Shown here: in pieces, positions 45,548-55,975 of the stretch
Layout of the letters: each line of letters starts with the position of its first letter
Numbering within the stretch: the stretch's first letter is position 1
Source: Stenotrophomonas rhizophila
GTDB taxonomy: Bacteria; Pseudomonadota; Gammaproteobacteria; Xanthomonadales; Xanthomonadaceae
Assembly: GCF_020857975.1 (NCBI RefSeq)
Contig: NZ_JACWUO010000004.1
Location: 124,001-188,000, forward strand
Direction of reading: 5' to 3'
Length of the DNA stretch: 64,000 nt
The notes under the pieces: generated by a model
The model's input: the letters and a program-made list of their open reading frames with translations, nothing else
What the model was told of the DNA's origin: nothing
Databases searched by the model: none
Translations under genes and position numbers: made by a program

Positions 45548-48067
45548 ATGTCTTCCGTCGCCGCTGTTCCCGCTGTCGCTGAGTCCGCCGCCGCCCCTGC
45601 ACCGCAGGCCGGCACCACCACGGTCGTGCACAAGTTCGGCGGCACTTCGGTGGCCGACGCCGAACGCTACCGCCATGTCGCGCAGTTGCTGCTGGCCCGC
45701 GATGAGGCGGTGCAGGTCACCGTGGTGTCGGCGATGAAGGGCGTCACCGATGCGCTGATCGCGCTGGCCGGCTTGGCCGCCGACGACGCCCCGCAGTGGC
45801 GCGAGCACTGGCATGCGCTGCGCGCGCGTCATCGTGGTGCGGCGGTGGCCCTGCTCGGCGAACATGCCGGGGCAACCGTGGAGTGGCTGGACGCACGCTT
45901 TGACCACCTGGCCGAAATGCTGGCTGCACTGGCGGTGATCGGCGAGTTGCCGGTCGAAGTGCTGGACCGCGTGCAGGGCCTGGGCGAGGTGTATTCGGCG
46001 CAGCTGCTGGGACAGTACCTGCAGAGCGTGGGCGCGGACTGCGCGGTGCTGGATGCGCGCGAGGTACTGGTAGTGGACCGTGGCGAACTGGGCGTGGACG
46101 TGGACTGGGTGCAGAGCGCGCAACGCCTGGCCGTGTGGCGGCAGGCGCACCCGGGGACGCGGGTGGTCGCCACCGGGTTCGTCGCCCGTGACCGCCGCGA
46201 CCGGATCACCACGCTGGGCCGCAACGGCAGCGACTATTCCGGGGCGATTTTCGCCGCGCTGTTCAATGCCGACGAACTGCATATCTGGACCGATGTCGAC
46301 GGCGTGCTTTCGGCCGATCCGCGGGTGGTGCCCGAGGCGGTGCAGCTGGAGGCCCTGAGCTATGACGAGGCCTGCGAGCTGGCCTACTTCGGCGCCAAGG
46401 TGGTGCATCCGCAGACCATGTCGCCGGCGATCGAGCGCGGCCTGCCGATCATCATCCGCAACACCTTCCGCCCGGACCATCCCGGAACCCGGATCACCGC
46501 CGAGCGCACCGTATCCGGCCCGATCAAGGGCCTGACCCTGAGCCCGGACCTGGCCGTGCTGAACCTGGAAGGCACCGGCCTGATCGGTGTGCCGGGCACC
46601 GCCGAGCGGGTGTTCGCCGCGCTGCGCACTGCGCAGGTGTCGGTGGTGATGATTTCCCAGGGCTCGTCGGAGCACTCGATCTGCTGCGTGGTCAAACAGG
46701 CCGAGGCGGCGCGTGCGCGCGATGCGCTGCTGCACGCCTTCGCCCACGAACTCAGCCTGGGCCAGGTGCAGCGGGTGCAGCTCACCGGCAATGTCAGCGT
46801 GTTGGCGGCGGTGGGCGATGGCATGGCCGGGCAGCCGGGGGTGGCCGCGCGGCTGTTCCAGTCGCTGGGCCATGCCCAGGTCAATATCCTGGCGATCGCG
46901 CAGGGCTCGTCCGAACGCAACATCTCGGTGGCCGTCGACAGCGGCCATGCAATCAAGGCACTGCGCGCGGCGCACGCCGGTTTCTGGCTGTCGCCGCAGA
47001 CCTTCTCGGTCGGGGTGATCGGCCCGGGCAATGTCGGTGCGGCGCTGCTGGCGCAGCTGCAGGCCGCGCAGGCCGGCTTGCTGGGCCGGGCCAATGTCGA
47101 TCTGCGGCTGCGGGCGGTGGCCTCGCGCCAGCGCATGCTGCTGGACCAGCGCGGCGTGCAGGGCGACTGGCGCGCCGCGTTGGCCGCGCAGGGCCAGGCC
47201 ACCGACCTGGAGCAGTTCACCGAACACCTGCTGTCGGCGCACCTGCCGCATGCGCTGATCATCGACTGCAGCGGCAGCGCAGCGGTGGCCGACCGCTACG
47301 CCGGCTGGCTGGCGGCCGGCATCCACGTGGTGACCCCGAACAAACAGGCCGGCGCCGGCCCGCTGCCGCGCTACCAGGCCATCCGCGCCGCGGCCGCCGC
47401 CAGCGGTGCGCGCTTCCGCTATGAAGCCACGGTGGGGGCCGGGTTGCCGGTGATCACCACGCTGCGCGACCTGGTCGATACCGGCGATGACGTGCTGGCC
47501 ATCGACGGCATCTTCTCCGGCACCCTGGCCTGGCTGTTCAACAAGTACGACGGCCAGGTACCGTTTTCGCAGCTGGTCGCCCAGGCGCGTGGCATGGGCT
47601 ATACCGAGCCGGACCCGCGCGATGACCTGTCCGGCGTGGACGTTGCGCGCAAGCTGGTGATCCTGGCGCGCGAAGCCGGGCGCGACCTCAGCCTGGAACA
47701 GGTGCAGGTGGAAAGCCTGGTGCCCGAAGTGCTGCGCCAAGCCAGCGTGGAAGACTTCATGGCCGGGCTGGAGGGGGTGGACGCCGCCTTCGCCGATCGG
47801 CTGGCCCAGGCCGATGCGCGCGGCGCGGTGCTGCGCTATGTGGCGCGCCTGTCCGCCGATACCGCCCAGGTCGGGCTGGTCGAACTGCCGCGCGGCCATG
47901 CCTTCGCCAACCTGCGGCTGACCGACAACGTAGTGCAGTTCACCACCGGCCGCTATTGCGACAATCCACTGGTGGTGCAGGGCCCGGGCGCGGGACCGGA
48001 GGTGACCGCCGCCGGTGTGTTCGCCGACGTGCTGCGGGTGGCGGTGGGCGAAGGGGCGCGGCTGTGA
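45548..48067 (+). CDS. thrA: Bifunctional aspartokinase / homoserine dehydrogenase
   Basis: 839 residues. Aspartokinase part first ([16 protein letters not shown], then [16 protein letters not shown] and the substrate loop [20 protein letters not shown]), two ACT domains in the middle (about 325-465), then homoserine dehydrogenase (NAD(P) loop [31 protein letters not shown], and [12 protein letters not shown]). It carries out the first and third steps of the aspartate pathway to threonine and is usually feedback-inhibited by threonine via the ACT domains. GAGG lies 5 nt before the ATG and is part of a hairpin. The end overlaps thrB by 4 nt. Confidence 0.97.
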   Translation: MSSVAAVPAVAESAAAPAPQAGTTTVVHKFGGTSVADAERYRHVAQLLLARDEAVQVTVVSAMKGVTDALIALAGLAADDAPQWREHWHALRARHRGAAVALLGEHAGATVEWLDARFDHLAEMLAALAVIGELPVEVLDRVQGLGEVYSAQLLGQYLQSVGADCAVLDAREVLVVDRGELGVDVDWVQSAQRLAVWRQAHPGTRVVATGFVARDRRDRITTLGRNGSDYSGAIFAALFNADELHIWTDVDGVLSADPRVVPEAVQLEALSYDEACELAYFGAKVVHPQTMSPAIERGLPIIIRNTFRPDHPGTRITAERTVSGPIKGLTLSPDLAVLNLEGTGLIGVPGTAERVFAALRTAQVSVVMISQGSSEHSICCVVKQAEAARARDALLHAFAHELSLGQVQRVQLTGNVSVLAAVGDGMAGQPGVAARLFQSLGHAQVNILAIAQGSSERNISVAVDSGHAIKALRAAHAGFWLSPQTFSVGVIGPGNVGAALLAQLQAAQAGLLGRANVDLRLRAVASRQRMLLDQRGVQGDWRAALAAQGQATDLEQFTEHLLSAHLPHALIIDCSGSAAVADRYAGWLAAGIHVVTPNKQAGAGPLPRYQAIRAAAAASGARFRYEATVGAGLPVITTLRDLVDTGDDVLAIDGIFSGTLAWLFNKYDGQVPFSQLVAQARGMGYTEPDPRDDLSGVDVARKLVILAREAGRDLSLEQVQVESLVPEVLRQASVEDFMAGLEGVDAAFADRLAQADARGAVLRYVARLSADTAQVGLVELPRGHAFANLRLTDNVVQFTTGRYCDNPLVVQGPGAGPEVTAAGVFADVLRVAVGEGARL

Positions 48068-48993
48068 GCGTAGCCAACGGGCAGGCACGCGCGTTTTCGC
48101 CGGCTTCGGTGGGCAATGTGGCGGTGGGCTTCGATATCCTCGGCCATGCCCTGGCCGGGGTTGGCGATACTGTCACGGTGCGCCGCATCGATGCGCCGCA
48201 GGTGCGCATCGCCGCCATCCGTGGCGCCGCGTTCGCATTGCCGCTGCGCGCCGAGGACAACACCGCCGGGGTGGCCTTGATCGCGCTGCGGCAGGCATTG
48301 GCGCTGCCGTACGGGTTCGAGGTGGAAATCGACAAGGGCATCGCGCTGGGCTCGGGCATGGGCGGTTCGGCAGCTTCGTGTGTGGCTGCGCTGGTGGCGG
48401 CCAATGCGCTGCTGGACACGCCGCTGCCGCGCCAGGCGCTGTACCCGTTCGCGCTGGCCGGCGAGGCGGTGGCCAGCGGCGGCCGGCATGGCGACAATCT
48501 GGGCCCGATGCTGCTGGGCGGGCTGGTCCTGAGTACGGCCGAGCAGCTGGTGCCGATTCCGCTGCCGGCGGCCTGGCACAGCCTGCTGGTGCACCCCGAC
48601 GCGGTGCTGGAAACCCGACGGGCCCGCGCCGCACTGCAGGGCCACTACGCATTGCCCGAATTCGTCGCACAGAGCGCCAACCTGGCGCTGGTGCTCAGCG
48701 GCTGCTTCACCGGTGATGCCGCGCTGGTCCGCGCCGGCCTGCGCGACGTGCTGGTCGAGCCGCGCCGCGCCGGCCTGATCGCCGGCTTTGCCGCTGCGCG
48801 CGATGCCGCACTGGCGGCCGGCGCGATGGGCGCCAGCATTTCCGGCGCCGGCCCCAGCGTGTTCGCCTGGTTCGAGCACGCCGAGGCGGCCCACCACGCG
48901 CAGGCGGCGGTGCAGCGCGCCTTTGCCGAGGCCGGTTTCGACAGCCAGGCCTGGGTATCGCCATTGAACGCGCCCGGCGCCTGTCTGCTGTGA
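48064..48993 (+). CDS. thrB: Homoserine kinase
   Basis: 309 residues of the GHMP kinase family: N-terminal [15 protein letters not shown], the ATP loop [18 protein letters not shown] and C-terminal [13 protein letters not shown]. Phosphorylates homoserine to O-phosphohomoserine. GTG start in a GTGA overlap with thrA, so translation is coupled to it. Confidence 0.95.
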   Translation: MSVANGQARAFSPASVGNVAVGFDILGHALAGVGDTVTVRRIDAPQVRIAAIRGAAFALPLRAEDNTAGVALIALRQALALPYGFEVEIDKGIALGSGMGGSAASCVAALVAANALLDTPLPRQALYPFALAGEAVASGGRHGDNLGPMLLGGLVLSTAEQLVPIPLPAAWHSLLVHPDAVLETRRARAALQGHYALPEFVAQSANLALVLSGCFTGDAALVRAGLRDVLVEPRRAGLIAGFAAARDAALAAGAMGASISGAGPSVFAWFEHAEAAHHAQAAVQRAFAEAGFDSQAWVSPLNAPGACLL

Positions 48994-49027
48994 ATGCTGT
49001 GATCTTTCCTTTCTGCCAGGACCTGCG

Positions 49028-50320
49028 ATGAATTTCGTTTCCACCCGCCATGCCGCGCCCGCCGTTTCACTGAGCCAGGCCATTGCCGCCGGACTGGCGC
49101 CCGACGGCGGCCTGTACGTTCCCCAGGTCCGTCCGTCGGCGCAGGCCTGGCAGCGCCAAGGCAGCCTGGCCGGCGATGCCGCTGCCGTGCTGGCGCCGTA
49201 CTTCGCCGGCGATGCGCTGGCCGGGGCGCTGCCGGCGCTGTGCGCGCAGGCCTTTGATTTCCCCGCGCCGCTGCGCGCCTTGTCCAGCCCCGGCGACTTT
49301 GTGCTGGAGCTGTTCCATGGGCCGACCGCTGCGTTCAAGGATTTCGGTGCGCGCTTCCTCGCCGCCAGCCTGGCACGGCTGCAGCGCGACCAGCGGCAGC
49401 CGCTGACGATCGTGGTGGCCACCTCCGGCGACACCGGTGCAGCGGTGGCGGCCGCCTTCCATCGCCAGCCCGGCATCCGGGTGGTGGTGCTGTATCCCGA
49501 TGGCCGGGTATCGCCGCGGCAGGCGCACCAGCTGGGTTGCTTTGGCGACAACATCCGCACCCTGCGCGTGGCCGGTTCGTTCGATGATTGCCAGGCGATG
49601 GTCAAGCAGGCGCTGGGTGACCGGCAGCTGCAGGCGCAGGTGCCGTTGAGTTCGGCCAACAGCATCAGCCTGGGCCGCTGGCTGCCGCAGATGAGCTACT
49701 ACGCGCATGCCGCGCTGGAACACCACGCCGCTACCGGCAAGGTGCTGAACCTGGTGGTTCCCACCGGCAACCTGGGCAATGCGATGGCCGCAGTGCTGGC
49801 GCGGGCGATGGGCCTGCCGCTGGGCCGCATCGCGCTGGCGACCAATGCCAACGATGTGCTGCCGCGCTTTTTCGCCGGCGGCCAGTACCAGCCACGCACC
49901 AGCGTGGCCACCGTGGCCAATGCGATGGATGTGGGCGCACCGAGCAACTTCGAGCGGCTGCGCTGGCTGTATGCCGACGACGATGCGGCCTTGCGTGCCG
50001 ATTTCCGGGTGGAGGCGGTGGATGATGCGGCCATCGCCGCGCTTATCGCGCGGCGCTGGGCGCAGGCCGGTGAGGTGTTCTGCCCGCATACCGCCACGGC
50101 GGTGGCCTTGCTGGAGAAGCTGCGCAGCGAAGGCGTGCAGGGCGACTGGGCGGTGGCGGCGACCGCGCACCCGGCCAAGTTCGAGTCGGTGGTGGAGCCG
50201 TTGATCGGGCAGCCACTGGCGGTGCCGGCGTCGCTGGAGGCGTTGCTGCAGCGGCCGGCCAGTGCGCAGGCCTGCGCGCCGGAGTATGGGGCGTTGCGTG
50301 AGGTGTTGCTGGAAGGATGA
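49028..50320 (+). CDS. thrC: Threonine synthase
   Basis: 430 residues, fold-type II PLP enzyme. N-terminal MNFVSTRHAAPAVSLSQAIA with GLAPDGGLYVP, the PLP lysine in PTAAFKDFGARF, ATSGDTGAAVA and the phosphate-site loop VPTGNLGNAMAAVLA are all present. Converts O-phosphohomoserine to threonine. It starts 34 nt after thrB. The operon ends just before a hairpin repeat (50327). Confidence 0.96.
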   Translation: MNFVSTRHAAPAVSLSQAIAAGLAPDGGLYVPQVRPSAQAWQRQGSLAGDAAAVLAPYFAGDALAGALPALCAQAFDFPAPLRALSSPGDFVLELFHGPTAAFKDFGARFLAASLARLQRDQRQPLTIVVATSGDTGAAVAAAFHRQPGIRVVVLYPDGRVSPRQAHQLGCFGDNIRTLRVAGSFDDCQAMVKQALGDRQLQAQVPLSSANSISLGRWLPQMSYYAHAALEHHAATGKVLNLVVPTGNLGNAMAAVLARAMGLPLGRIALATNANDVLPRFFAGGQYQPRTSVATVANAMDVGAPSNFERLRWLYADDDAALRADFRVEAVDDAAIAALIARRWAQAGEVFCPHTATAVALLEKLRSEGVQGDWAVAATAHPAKFESVVEPLIGQPLAVPASLEALLQRPASAQACAPEYGALREVLLEG

Positions 50321-50326
50321 GGGGCT

Positions 50327-50349
50327 GTAGCGCCGGGCTCTGCCCGGCT
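50327..50349 (+). repeat. GTAG-headed hairpin repeat (SMAG/REP-like), forward copy
   Basis: GTAG head followed by GCCGGGC (50332-50338), TCT loop, and GCCCGGC (50342-50348). This is the layout of Stenotrophomonas SMAG/REP elements. It lies 6 nt after the thrC stop and may also stabilise or end the thr transcript. Confidence 0.7.
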
Positions 50350-50582
50350 GGCGTTGCTGCTGCTGTTTCCGCTTCGCGGATAACTTCAAAAACGTTTCGT
50401 GCCCCGCGCCCCTAGACCAGCGGGCGCTCGCTGTTCCAACGCGTCGCCACGCGCCCATGTGCTGCCGCACAGACCTCAGCACGCTTCATGCTTGGCCCGC
50501 GCCTCTTCGCCCCCGCTGCCGCTGCGATGCTCGGCTCGCTCCAACGGGGAGGTAGATCAAGATCAAGAGCAACAGCAACAGC

Positions 50583-50605
50583 AGCGGGGCAGAGCCCCGC
50601 TCTAC
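50583..50605 (-). repeat. GTAG-headed hairpin repeat (SMAG/REP-like), reverse copy
   Basis: On the minus strand: GTAG head, then AGCGGGGC, TCT loop, and GCCCCGCT. Same build as the copy at 50327, in inverted orientation, with 233 nt between. Paired inverted copies are a common SMAG arrangement. It sits 20 nt downstream of the FNR-type gene stop. Between the two copies (50350-50582) I see no gene. Confidence 0.7.
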
Positions 50606-50624
50606 GAGCAGAGGCTGGCGCCGC

Positions 50625-51386
50625 TCAGTACGTCTCGTCGGCCGACAGCAGGCGCAGGCCGTCTTCGTCGAGGATCTCGACGGTGTTCAGATGGGGCAGG
50701 GCGATCAGGCCCTGCTGGCGCAGCTTGGTGAAGGTGCGGCTGACCGTTTCCATGGTCAGGCCGAGATGGTCGGCGATGTCGCCGCGGCCCATCGGCAGGG
50801 TCACGCGCAGGCCGTTTTCGCCAAGGCGCGCCTGGCGTGCGGCCAGCCGCAGCAGGAAATCGGCCAGCTTCTCGGCCGGCTGCAGGCGGCCCAGCGACAG
50901 CGCCGCGTCGTGGGCGTCGTCCAGTTCCTGGCAGGCGCGCTGCAGCAGCTTGCGTTCCAGGTGCGGGAAGCGTGCGCGCAGGTCCTTCATCTGCGGCAGC
51001 GCCACCCGGCAGACCCGGCTGTCGGCGATCGCTTCGATGTCGTAGCGGTGGTGGTCGCTGCCGGTCAGGCCCAGGTAGTTGCCGGGCAGCACGAAGCCGC
51101 TGATCTGGCGGCGGCCGTCGGACAGGGTGCGGACCAGGCGCAATGCGCCGCCGGTCAAGGTATAGACATGTTGGCGCGGCTCGCCGGCACGGGCCAGGGT
51201 GGCGCCCAGCGGCAGCGGCAGCGATACGGTGACTCGTTCCAGCGCCTGTACCTCCTCCGGGGCCAATGCCGAACACACCGCCAGGTGGCGGACCGAGCAG
51301 TGCAGGCAGTCGCGCAGCGGCGAGCAGCCCGGCGTGGCAGGGTCTTCAACGGCGGAAAGCGCGGTACCGGGGTGGGGCCGGGTCAT
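50625..51386 (-). CDS. FNR-type Crp/Fnr transcriptional regulator
   Basis: 253 residues. N-terminal cysteines C21, C27, C30 and C38 (C-x2-C-x7-C within [16 protein letters not shown]) plus C126 in SRVCRVAL, aligned by hand with Cys122 of E. coli FNR: enough ligands for an oxygen-sensing [4Fe-4S] cluster. cNMP-like beta-roll (about 45-150) and a C-terminal HTH with recognition helix E213-T-V-S-R217, the FNR signature for TTGAT-N4-ATCAA sites. Expected to control the switch to low oxygen. ATG chosen at MTRPHPGT; upstream in-frame codons run into the hisS promoter area. Confidence 0.88.
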   Translation of the reverse strand: MTRPHPGTALSAVEDPATPGCSPLRDCLHCSVRHLAVCSALAPEEVQALERVTVSLPLPLGATLARAGEPRQHVYTLTGGALRLVRTLSDGRRQISGFVLPGNYLGLTGSDHHRYDIEAIADSRVCRVALPQMKDLRARFPHLERKLLQRACQELDDAHDAALSLGRLQPAEKLADFLLRLAARQARLGENGLRVTLPMGRGDIADHLGLTMETVSRTFTKLRQQGLIALPHLNTVEILDEDGLRLLSADETY

Positions 51387-51525
51387 GTCGAACCAGGGAG
51401 CGGGGCCTGCCCATGATACGCCATGCGGCGGTTTGCCCGGGCTGCAGGCGCCATCGCGGTGGCGCGCCCGGCTGCGGCTAGAATATGCAGCTGGCCCATT
51501 CCCCCGTTCCGCAGGAGTCCCGCAA

Positions 51526-52923
51526 GTGATCAAGCCCCGTACGCCGCCCGGCATCATGGAATTGCTGCCGCGCGAGCAGATCGCGTTCCAGCGCATGCTG
51601 GACGTCATCCGCCGCAACTACGAGCGGTTCGGGTTCCTGCCGGTGGAAACCCCGGTGTTCGAGCTGTCCGACGTGCTGCTGACCAAGTCCGGTGGCGAGA
51701 CCGAGCGCCAGGTGTATTTCGTGCAGTCCACCGGCGCGCTGGCCAACGCCGCCGAGGCCGGCGACAACGCGCTGCCCGAGCTGGCGCTGCGCTTCGACCT
51801 GACCGTGCCGCTGGCGCGTTACGTGGCCGAACACGAGCACGACCTGACCTTCCCGTTCCGTCGTTACCAGATGCAGCGGGTCTACCGCGGCGAGCGCGCC
51901 CAGCGCGGCCGCTTCCGCGAGTTCTACCAGTGCGACATCGATGTGATCGGCAAGGACACGCTGAGCACCCGCTATGACGCCGAAGTGCTGGCGGTGATCC
52001 ACGCGGTGTTCGCCGAACTGCGCATCGGCGATTTCTCCGTGCAGTTGAACAACCGCAAGCTGCTGCGCGGCTTCTTCGAAAGCCTGGGCGTGGCCGATGG
52101 CGAGCGCCAGCTGGCGGTGCTGCGCGAAGTGGACAAGCTGGACAAGCGGGGTGCCGACTACGTGCGCGACACGCTGGGGGGCGAAGGGTTTGCGATCCCG
52201 GCCGAGCAGGTCGAGCGGATCCTGGCGTTCGTGGCGGTGCGCTCGTCCAGCCACGCCGACGCGCTGGCGCAGCTGGATGCGTTGCTGGCCGATCCTGCCG
52301 CCAGCGATACCCTGAAGGTGGGCGTGGCCGAGTTGCGCGAAGTGCTGGAACTGGTCAAGGCGCTGGGCGTGCCGGAAAGCGCGTATTGCCTGAATTTCTC
52401 GATCGCGCGCGGCCTGGACTATTACACCGGCACCGTCTACGAGACCACGCTGACCGACCACCCGCAGATCGGTTCGATCTGCTCGGGCGGCCGCTACGAA
52501 GACCTGGCCAGCCACTACAGCAAGTCCAAACTGCCCGGCGTGGGCATTTCGATCGGCCTGACCCGGCTGTTCTGGCAGCTGCGCGAGGCCGGGCTGATTG
52601 CCGGTATCGAAGACAGCAGCGTGCACGCCCTGGTGGCGCTGATGGACGATGCCAGCCTGCCGCAATCGCTGGACATCGCCCGCCGCCTGCGCGCCGGTGG
52701 CATCAATGCCGAAGTGCAGATGGAGCCGAAGAAGATCGGCAAGCAGTTCCAGTACGCGGCCAAGGCGGGGATCCGCTTTGTGGTGCTGGCCGGTGAGGAT
52801 GAGCTGGCGCGTGGCGTGGTGGCGGTCAAGGACCTGCTGCGCGAGCAGCAGTTCGAAGTCTCCCGCGACGAGCTGGCCAGCGCCCTGCAGGTGGAGCTGG
52901 AACAGGCCAAGGTCATGCCGTGA
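51526..52923 (+). CDS. hisS: Histidyl-tRNA synthetase
   Basis: 465 residues, class II synthetase. [20 protein letters not shown], motif 2 [27 protein letters not shown] and the histidine-specific loop [16 protein letters not shown] are visible, with a C-terminal anticodon-binding domain (about 370-460). GTG start with AGGAG 9 nt upstream; an in-frame extension upstream lacks family features. Its location just ahead of the his biosynthesis operon is notable, although a promoter separates them. Longer than E. coli HisS (424). Confidence 0.93.
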   Translation: MIKPRTPPGIMELLPREQIAFQRMLDVIRRNYERFGFLPVETPVFELSDVLLTKSGGETERQVYFVQSTGALANAAEAGDNALPELALRFDLTVPLARYVAEHEHDLTFPFRRYQMQRVYRGERAQRGRFREFYQCDIDVIGKDTLSTRYDAEVLAVIHAVFAELRIGDFSVQLNNRKLLRGFFESLGVADGERQLAVLREVDKLDKRGADYVRDTLGGEGFAIPAEQVERILAFVAVRSSSHADALAQLDALLADPAASDTLKVGVAELREVLELVKALGVPESAYCLNFSIARGLDYYTGTVYETTLTDHPQIGSICSGGRYEDLASHYSKSKLPGVGISIGLTRLFWQLREAGLIAGIEDSSVHALVALMDDASLPQSLDIARRLRAGGINAEVQMEPKKIGKQFQYAAKAGIRFVVLAGEDELARGVVAVKDLLREQQFEVSRDELASALQVELEQAKVMP

Positions 52924-53228
52924 AGCGGCTGGGGGTGGGGGCGCTGTTGGCGCTCCTGCTGGCCGGCTGCCAGAGCGATCTGTCGCTGCACAGCCGGCGG
53001 ATCGGTCCGGGGCACTATCAGCTGGTGGCCGATCGTTGCCACCTGGGCTACCGGGATGCGCAGCAGCGCAATCCGCTGGAGCTGGACCTGGAAGGCCTGG
53101 CCACGCAGAAATGCCGCGGCCGCGCCGGGCCGCTGGAGGCCCTGCAGCAAATTCCCAGCCGCAAGGGCAGCCTGTTCGGCGAGTGCCTGCGCAGCGGCGC
53201 CCTGCGCGCCGAGGTGCGCTGCCGGTAG
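52920..53228 (+). CDS. Small putative lipoprotein
   Basis: 102 residues. Lipobox LLLAGC (Cys17) after a short hydrophobic signal sequence; the mature part has four cysteines besides the lipid-attached one (C40, C65, C84, C101 approximately), which could form disulfides. GTG start in a GTGA overlap with hisS, so translation is coupled to it. No family recognised. Position behind hisS may be regulatory convenience; function unknown. Confidence 0.7.
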   Translation: MKRLGVGALLALLLAGCQSDLSLHSRRIGPGHYQLVADRCHLGYRDAQQRNPLELDLEGLATQKCRGRAGPLEALQQIPSRKGSLFGECLRSGALRAEVRCR

Positions 53229-53249
53229 GTACCGACCGTTGGTCGGTAC
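53229..53249 (+). repeat. Hairpin GTACCGACC / GGTCGGTAC after the hisS-lipoprotein operon
   Basis: Perfect 9-bp stem (53229-53237 with 53241-53249) around GTT, immediately after the lipoprotein stop. No T-run follows. Similar short TACCGACC hairpins are common intergenic repeats in this family of genomes, so it may be a REP-like element rather than a classic terminator. Confidence 0.55.
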
Positions 53250-53293
53250 GGACCCACGGCGAAATGACACAACGATGGATGCCAACCATCCCC

Positions 53294-53316
53294 AACGCCC
53301 GCCCCGTGCGGGCGTT
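53294..53316 (+). terminator. Terminator-like hairpin before the his operon
   Basis: AACGCCCGC (53294-53302) pairs with GCGGGCGTT (53308-53316) around CCCGT, followed by GTGCGTTTGC. With the hairpin at 53229 it separates hisS transcription from the his operon promoter. Confidence 0.6.
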
Positions 53317-53364
53317 GTGCGTTTGCGCCTGGCTGAACCGGTCCCTTCGGCCTACGGGCCGAGT

Positions 53365-53399
53365 TTGACCACGCGGCAGCCTTGCGCTAATGTATTAGC
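53365..53399 (+). promoter_or_regulatory. his operon promoter with a palindrome over the -10 box
   Basis: TTGACC (53365-53370) and TAATGT (53388-53393) with 17-nt spacing form a good promoter, 26 nt before the first gene. GCTAAT-GT-ATTAGC (53386-53399) is a perfect dyad covering the -10. The CTAAT/ATTAG symmetry recalls the CTAG-type operators of TrpR-family proteins. The first gene encodes such a protein, so autoregulation of the whole his operon is likely. Confidence 0.6.
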
Positions 53400-53418
53400 A
53401 CGCTATTACATTGATACG

Positions 53419-53745
53419 ATGAAACTACGTCCGATCCCCCGCGAAAAAGATGCCCAGGCCGACCTGGCCCGCCTGGCCGAGGCCTTTGCCGCGCTGACCG
53501 GCGCCGGGCAGGTCACCGCGTTCCTGCGCGACCTGTGCACCCCGGCCGAGCTGGAGGCGCTGGCCGACCGCTGGAAGGTGGTGCCGCTGCTGCAACAGGG
53601 CGTGCCGTACCGCGAAATCCATGAATTGACCGGGGTCAGCGTGACCACCACCGGGCGCGTGGCGCGCTCGCTGGAACACGGCCACGGCGGCTATGCCGCC
53701 GCTGTTGCCGCCACCGCCATGCCCACGCCCGCCGAATCCAAGTAG
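53419..53745 (+). CDS. TrpR/YerC-family regulator heading the his operon
   Basis: 108 residues. The TrpR fold is visible: [20 protein letters not shown] (helices B-C) and the [23 protein letters not shown]. This YerC/YecD subgroup differs from true TrpR. It is followed 11 nt later by hisG, so it belongs to the his operon transcript. It probably senses histidine or a pathway metabolite and represses at the dyad upstream (53386-53399); this is inference from layout. The ATG chosen follows the promoter by 26 nt without a clear ribosome site. Confidence 0.82.
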   Translation: MKLRPIPREKDAQADLARLAEAFAALTGAGQVTAFLRDLCTPAELEALADRWKVVPLLQQGVPYREIHELTGVSVTTTGRVARSLEHGHGGYAAAVAATAMPTPAESK

Positions 53746-53756
53746 AGACCCGCCCC

Positions 53757-54668
53757 ATGAGTGCAACCCAGACCGCCCCGGCACGCGACCGGCTGCGTAT
53801 CGCCATCCAGAAGAACGGGCGGCTGGCCGAGCCGGCGCGCAGCCTGCTCACCGCCTGCGGGCTGAGCTGGCGGCAGAGCCGCGACAAGCTGTTCTGCTAT
53901 GGCGAATCGCTGCCGGTGGACCTGCTGCTGGTCCGCGACGACGACATCCCCGGGCTGATCGCCGATGGCGTCTGCGACTTCGGCATCGTCGGACGCAACG
54001 AACTGGACGAGCAGGGCGCCGCCCGCCGCCGGATCGGCCTGCCCGATGCCTACCAGGCGCTGCGCGGCCTGAACTTCGGCCAGTGCCGGCTGATGCTGGC
54101 GGTGCCCGAGGAATGGGAGTGGAGCGGGGTGGAACAACTGGCCGGCAAGCGCATCGCCACCAGCTACCCGGCGATCCTGGCCGACTGGCTGGCCGCGCGC
54201 GGGGTGGATGCCCAGGTGGTGGAACTGTCCGGTTCGGTGGAAATCGCGCCGCGCCTGGGCACCGCCGACCTGATCTGCGACCTGGTCTCCAGTGGCGCCA
54301 CCCTGGCCGCCAACCAACTCAAGCCGGTGGAAACCCTGCTGGAAAGCGAGGCGGTGCTGGCCGGCCCGGTGAAGACCCCCGACGACGCCCGCGCCGGACT
54401 GATGGCGATGCTGCTGCGGCGGCTGGATGGCGTGGTCAAGGTGCGCGACAGCAAGCTGCTGATGTTCCGTGCCGCGCAGGATCGCGTGTCCGAACTGACC
54501 CGGCTGCTGCCCGATGCCGACCCGCTGGTGCAACTGCCCGACGACGGCGGCCACCTGCGCCTGCAGACCATGTGCCACGGCGCATTGACCTGGCAGCGGC
54601 TGGAAGACCTGGAGCGCGCCGGCGCGCAGGGCCTGATGGTGTTGAGCGTGGAGCGGTCGCTGGCATGA
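53757..54668 (+). CDS. hisG: ATP phosphoribosyltransferase
   Basis: 303 residues, long-form HisG with the C-terminal regulatory ACT-like domain (about 230-300) that binds histidine for feedback inhibition. [30 protein letters not shown] and [16 protein letters not shown] are the family blocks. It starts the pathway by joining ATP and PRPP. Overlaps hisD by 4 nt. Confidence 0.96.
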   Translation: MSATQTAPARDRLRIAIQKNGRLAEPARSLLTACGLSWRQSRDKLFCYGESLPVDLLLVRDDDIPGLIADGVCDFGIVGRNELDEQGAARRRIGLPDAYQALRGLNFGQCRLMLAVPEEWEWSGVEQLAGKRIATSYPAILADWLAARGVDAQVVELSGSVEIAPRLGTADLICDLVSSGATLAANQLKPVETLLESEAVLAGPVKTPDDARAGLMAMLLRRLDGVVKVRDSKLLMFRAAQDRVSELTRLLPDADPLVQLPDDGGHLRLQTMCHGALTWQRLEDLERAGAQGLMVLSVERSLA

Positions 54669-55975
54669 ACGCACTGTCGATGAATGTCCAGCAGTGGTCC
54701 GCTCTGGACGCCGATGCCCAGGCGCAGGTGCTGCAGCGCCCGGTGCAGGCGGTGGCGGCACGCACCAGCGAGGCGGTGGCCGGCCTGATCGCGGCGGTGC
54801 GCGCCGATGGCGATGTCGCGCTGCGCGAAATCAGCCTGCGTTTCGATGGCGTGGCACCGGCCTCGTTCGAAGTGGGTGAGGCCGAGTTCGCCGCCGCCGA
54901 ACAGGCGGTGTCGGCCGAGCTGCGCCAGGCGATGGTCGATGCCGCCGCGCGCATCCGGGTATTCCACCAGGCCGGGATGAGCCAGGGCTATGCGGTTGAG
55001 ACCGCGCCCGGGGTTCGTTGCGAGCGCGTGGTGCGGCCGATCGGCCGGGTCGGCCTGTACGTGCCTGCCGGCAGTGCGCCGTTGCCCTCGACCGCCTTGA
55101 TGCTGGGCGTGCCGGCGCAGCTGGCCGGCTGTCGCGAAGTGGTGCTGTGCACCCCGCCGCGCAAGGACGGCAGCGCCGATCCGGCGGTGCTGGTGGCCGC
55201 GCGGCTGACCGGCGTGCACCGCGTGTTCAAGCTCGGCGGCGCCCAGGCGATCGCGGCGATGGCCTATGGCACCGACAGCGTGCCGGCCTGCGACAAACTG
55301 TTCGGCCCGGGCAACAGCTTTGTCACCGAGGCCAAGCAGCAGGTGGCGCGCGATGGCGCGGCGGCGATCGACATGCCGGCCGGCCCTTCGGAAGTACTGG
55401 TGATTGCCGACGCCGGCGCCAACCCGGCCTTCGTCGCCGCCGACCTGCTGTCGCAGGCCGAGCACGGCCCCGATTCGCAGGTGCTGCTGCTGACCGATGA
55501 CGCCGCGCTGCTGGCGCAGGTGCAGGCGCAGGTGCAGGTGCAGCTGGCGCGGCTGTCGCGTGCGGCGATCGCCGCCCAGGCCCTGCAGGCCTCGCAGCTG
55601 ATCCTGGTCGACTCGCTGGCGCAGGCCTTCCAGATCAGCAACCGCTATGCGCCCGAACACCTGATCCTGGCCCTGCGCGCACCGCGCGACTGGCTGGCGC
55701 AGGTGGAAGCGGCCGGCTCGGTGTTCCTCGGCGACTACACCCCCGAAGCCCTGGGCGACTACTGCAGCGGCACCAACCACGTGCTGCCCACCGCCGGTGC
55801 CGCGCGCGCCTACAGCGGGGTCAGCGTGGCCAGTTTCCAGAACCTGATCAGCGTGCAGTCGGCCACCGCGCAGGGCATTGCCGCGATCGGCGGCTGCGCG
55901 CGCACGCTGGCCCGTGCCGAAGGCCTGGACGCGCACGAGAATGCGGTGGCACTGCGCATGGAGGTGGCCGCATGA
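54665..55975 (+). CDS. hisD: Histidinol dehydrogenase
   Basis: 436 residues. [62 protein letters not shown] (zinc/catalytic His) and [19 protein letters not shown] are conserved. Catalyses the last two oxidations from histidinol to histidine with NAD. ATGA overlaps on both sides. Confidence 0.97.
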   Translation: MNALSMNVQQWSALDADAQAQVLQRPVQAVAARTSEAVAGLIAAVRADGDVALREISLRFDGVAPASFEVGEAEFAAAEQAVSAELRQAMVDAAARIRVFHQAGMSQGYAVETAPGVRCERVVRPIGRVGLYVPAGSAPLPSTALMLGVPAQLAGCREVVLCTPPRKDGSADPAVLVAARLTGVHRVFKLGGAQAIAAMAYGTDSVPACDKLFGPGNSFVTEAKQQVARDGAAAIDMPAGPSEVLVIADAGANPAFVAADLLSQAEHGPDSQVLLLTDDAALLAQVQAQVQVQLARLSRAAIAAQALQASQLILVDSLAQAFQISNRYAPEHLILALRAPRDWLAQVEAAGSVFLGDYTPEALGDYCSGTNHVLPTAGAARAYSGVSVASFQNLISVQSATAQGIAAIGGCARTLARAEGLDAHENAVALRMEVAA

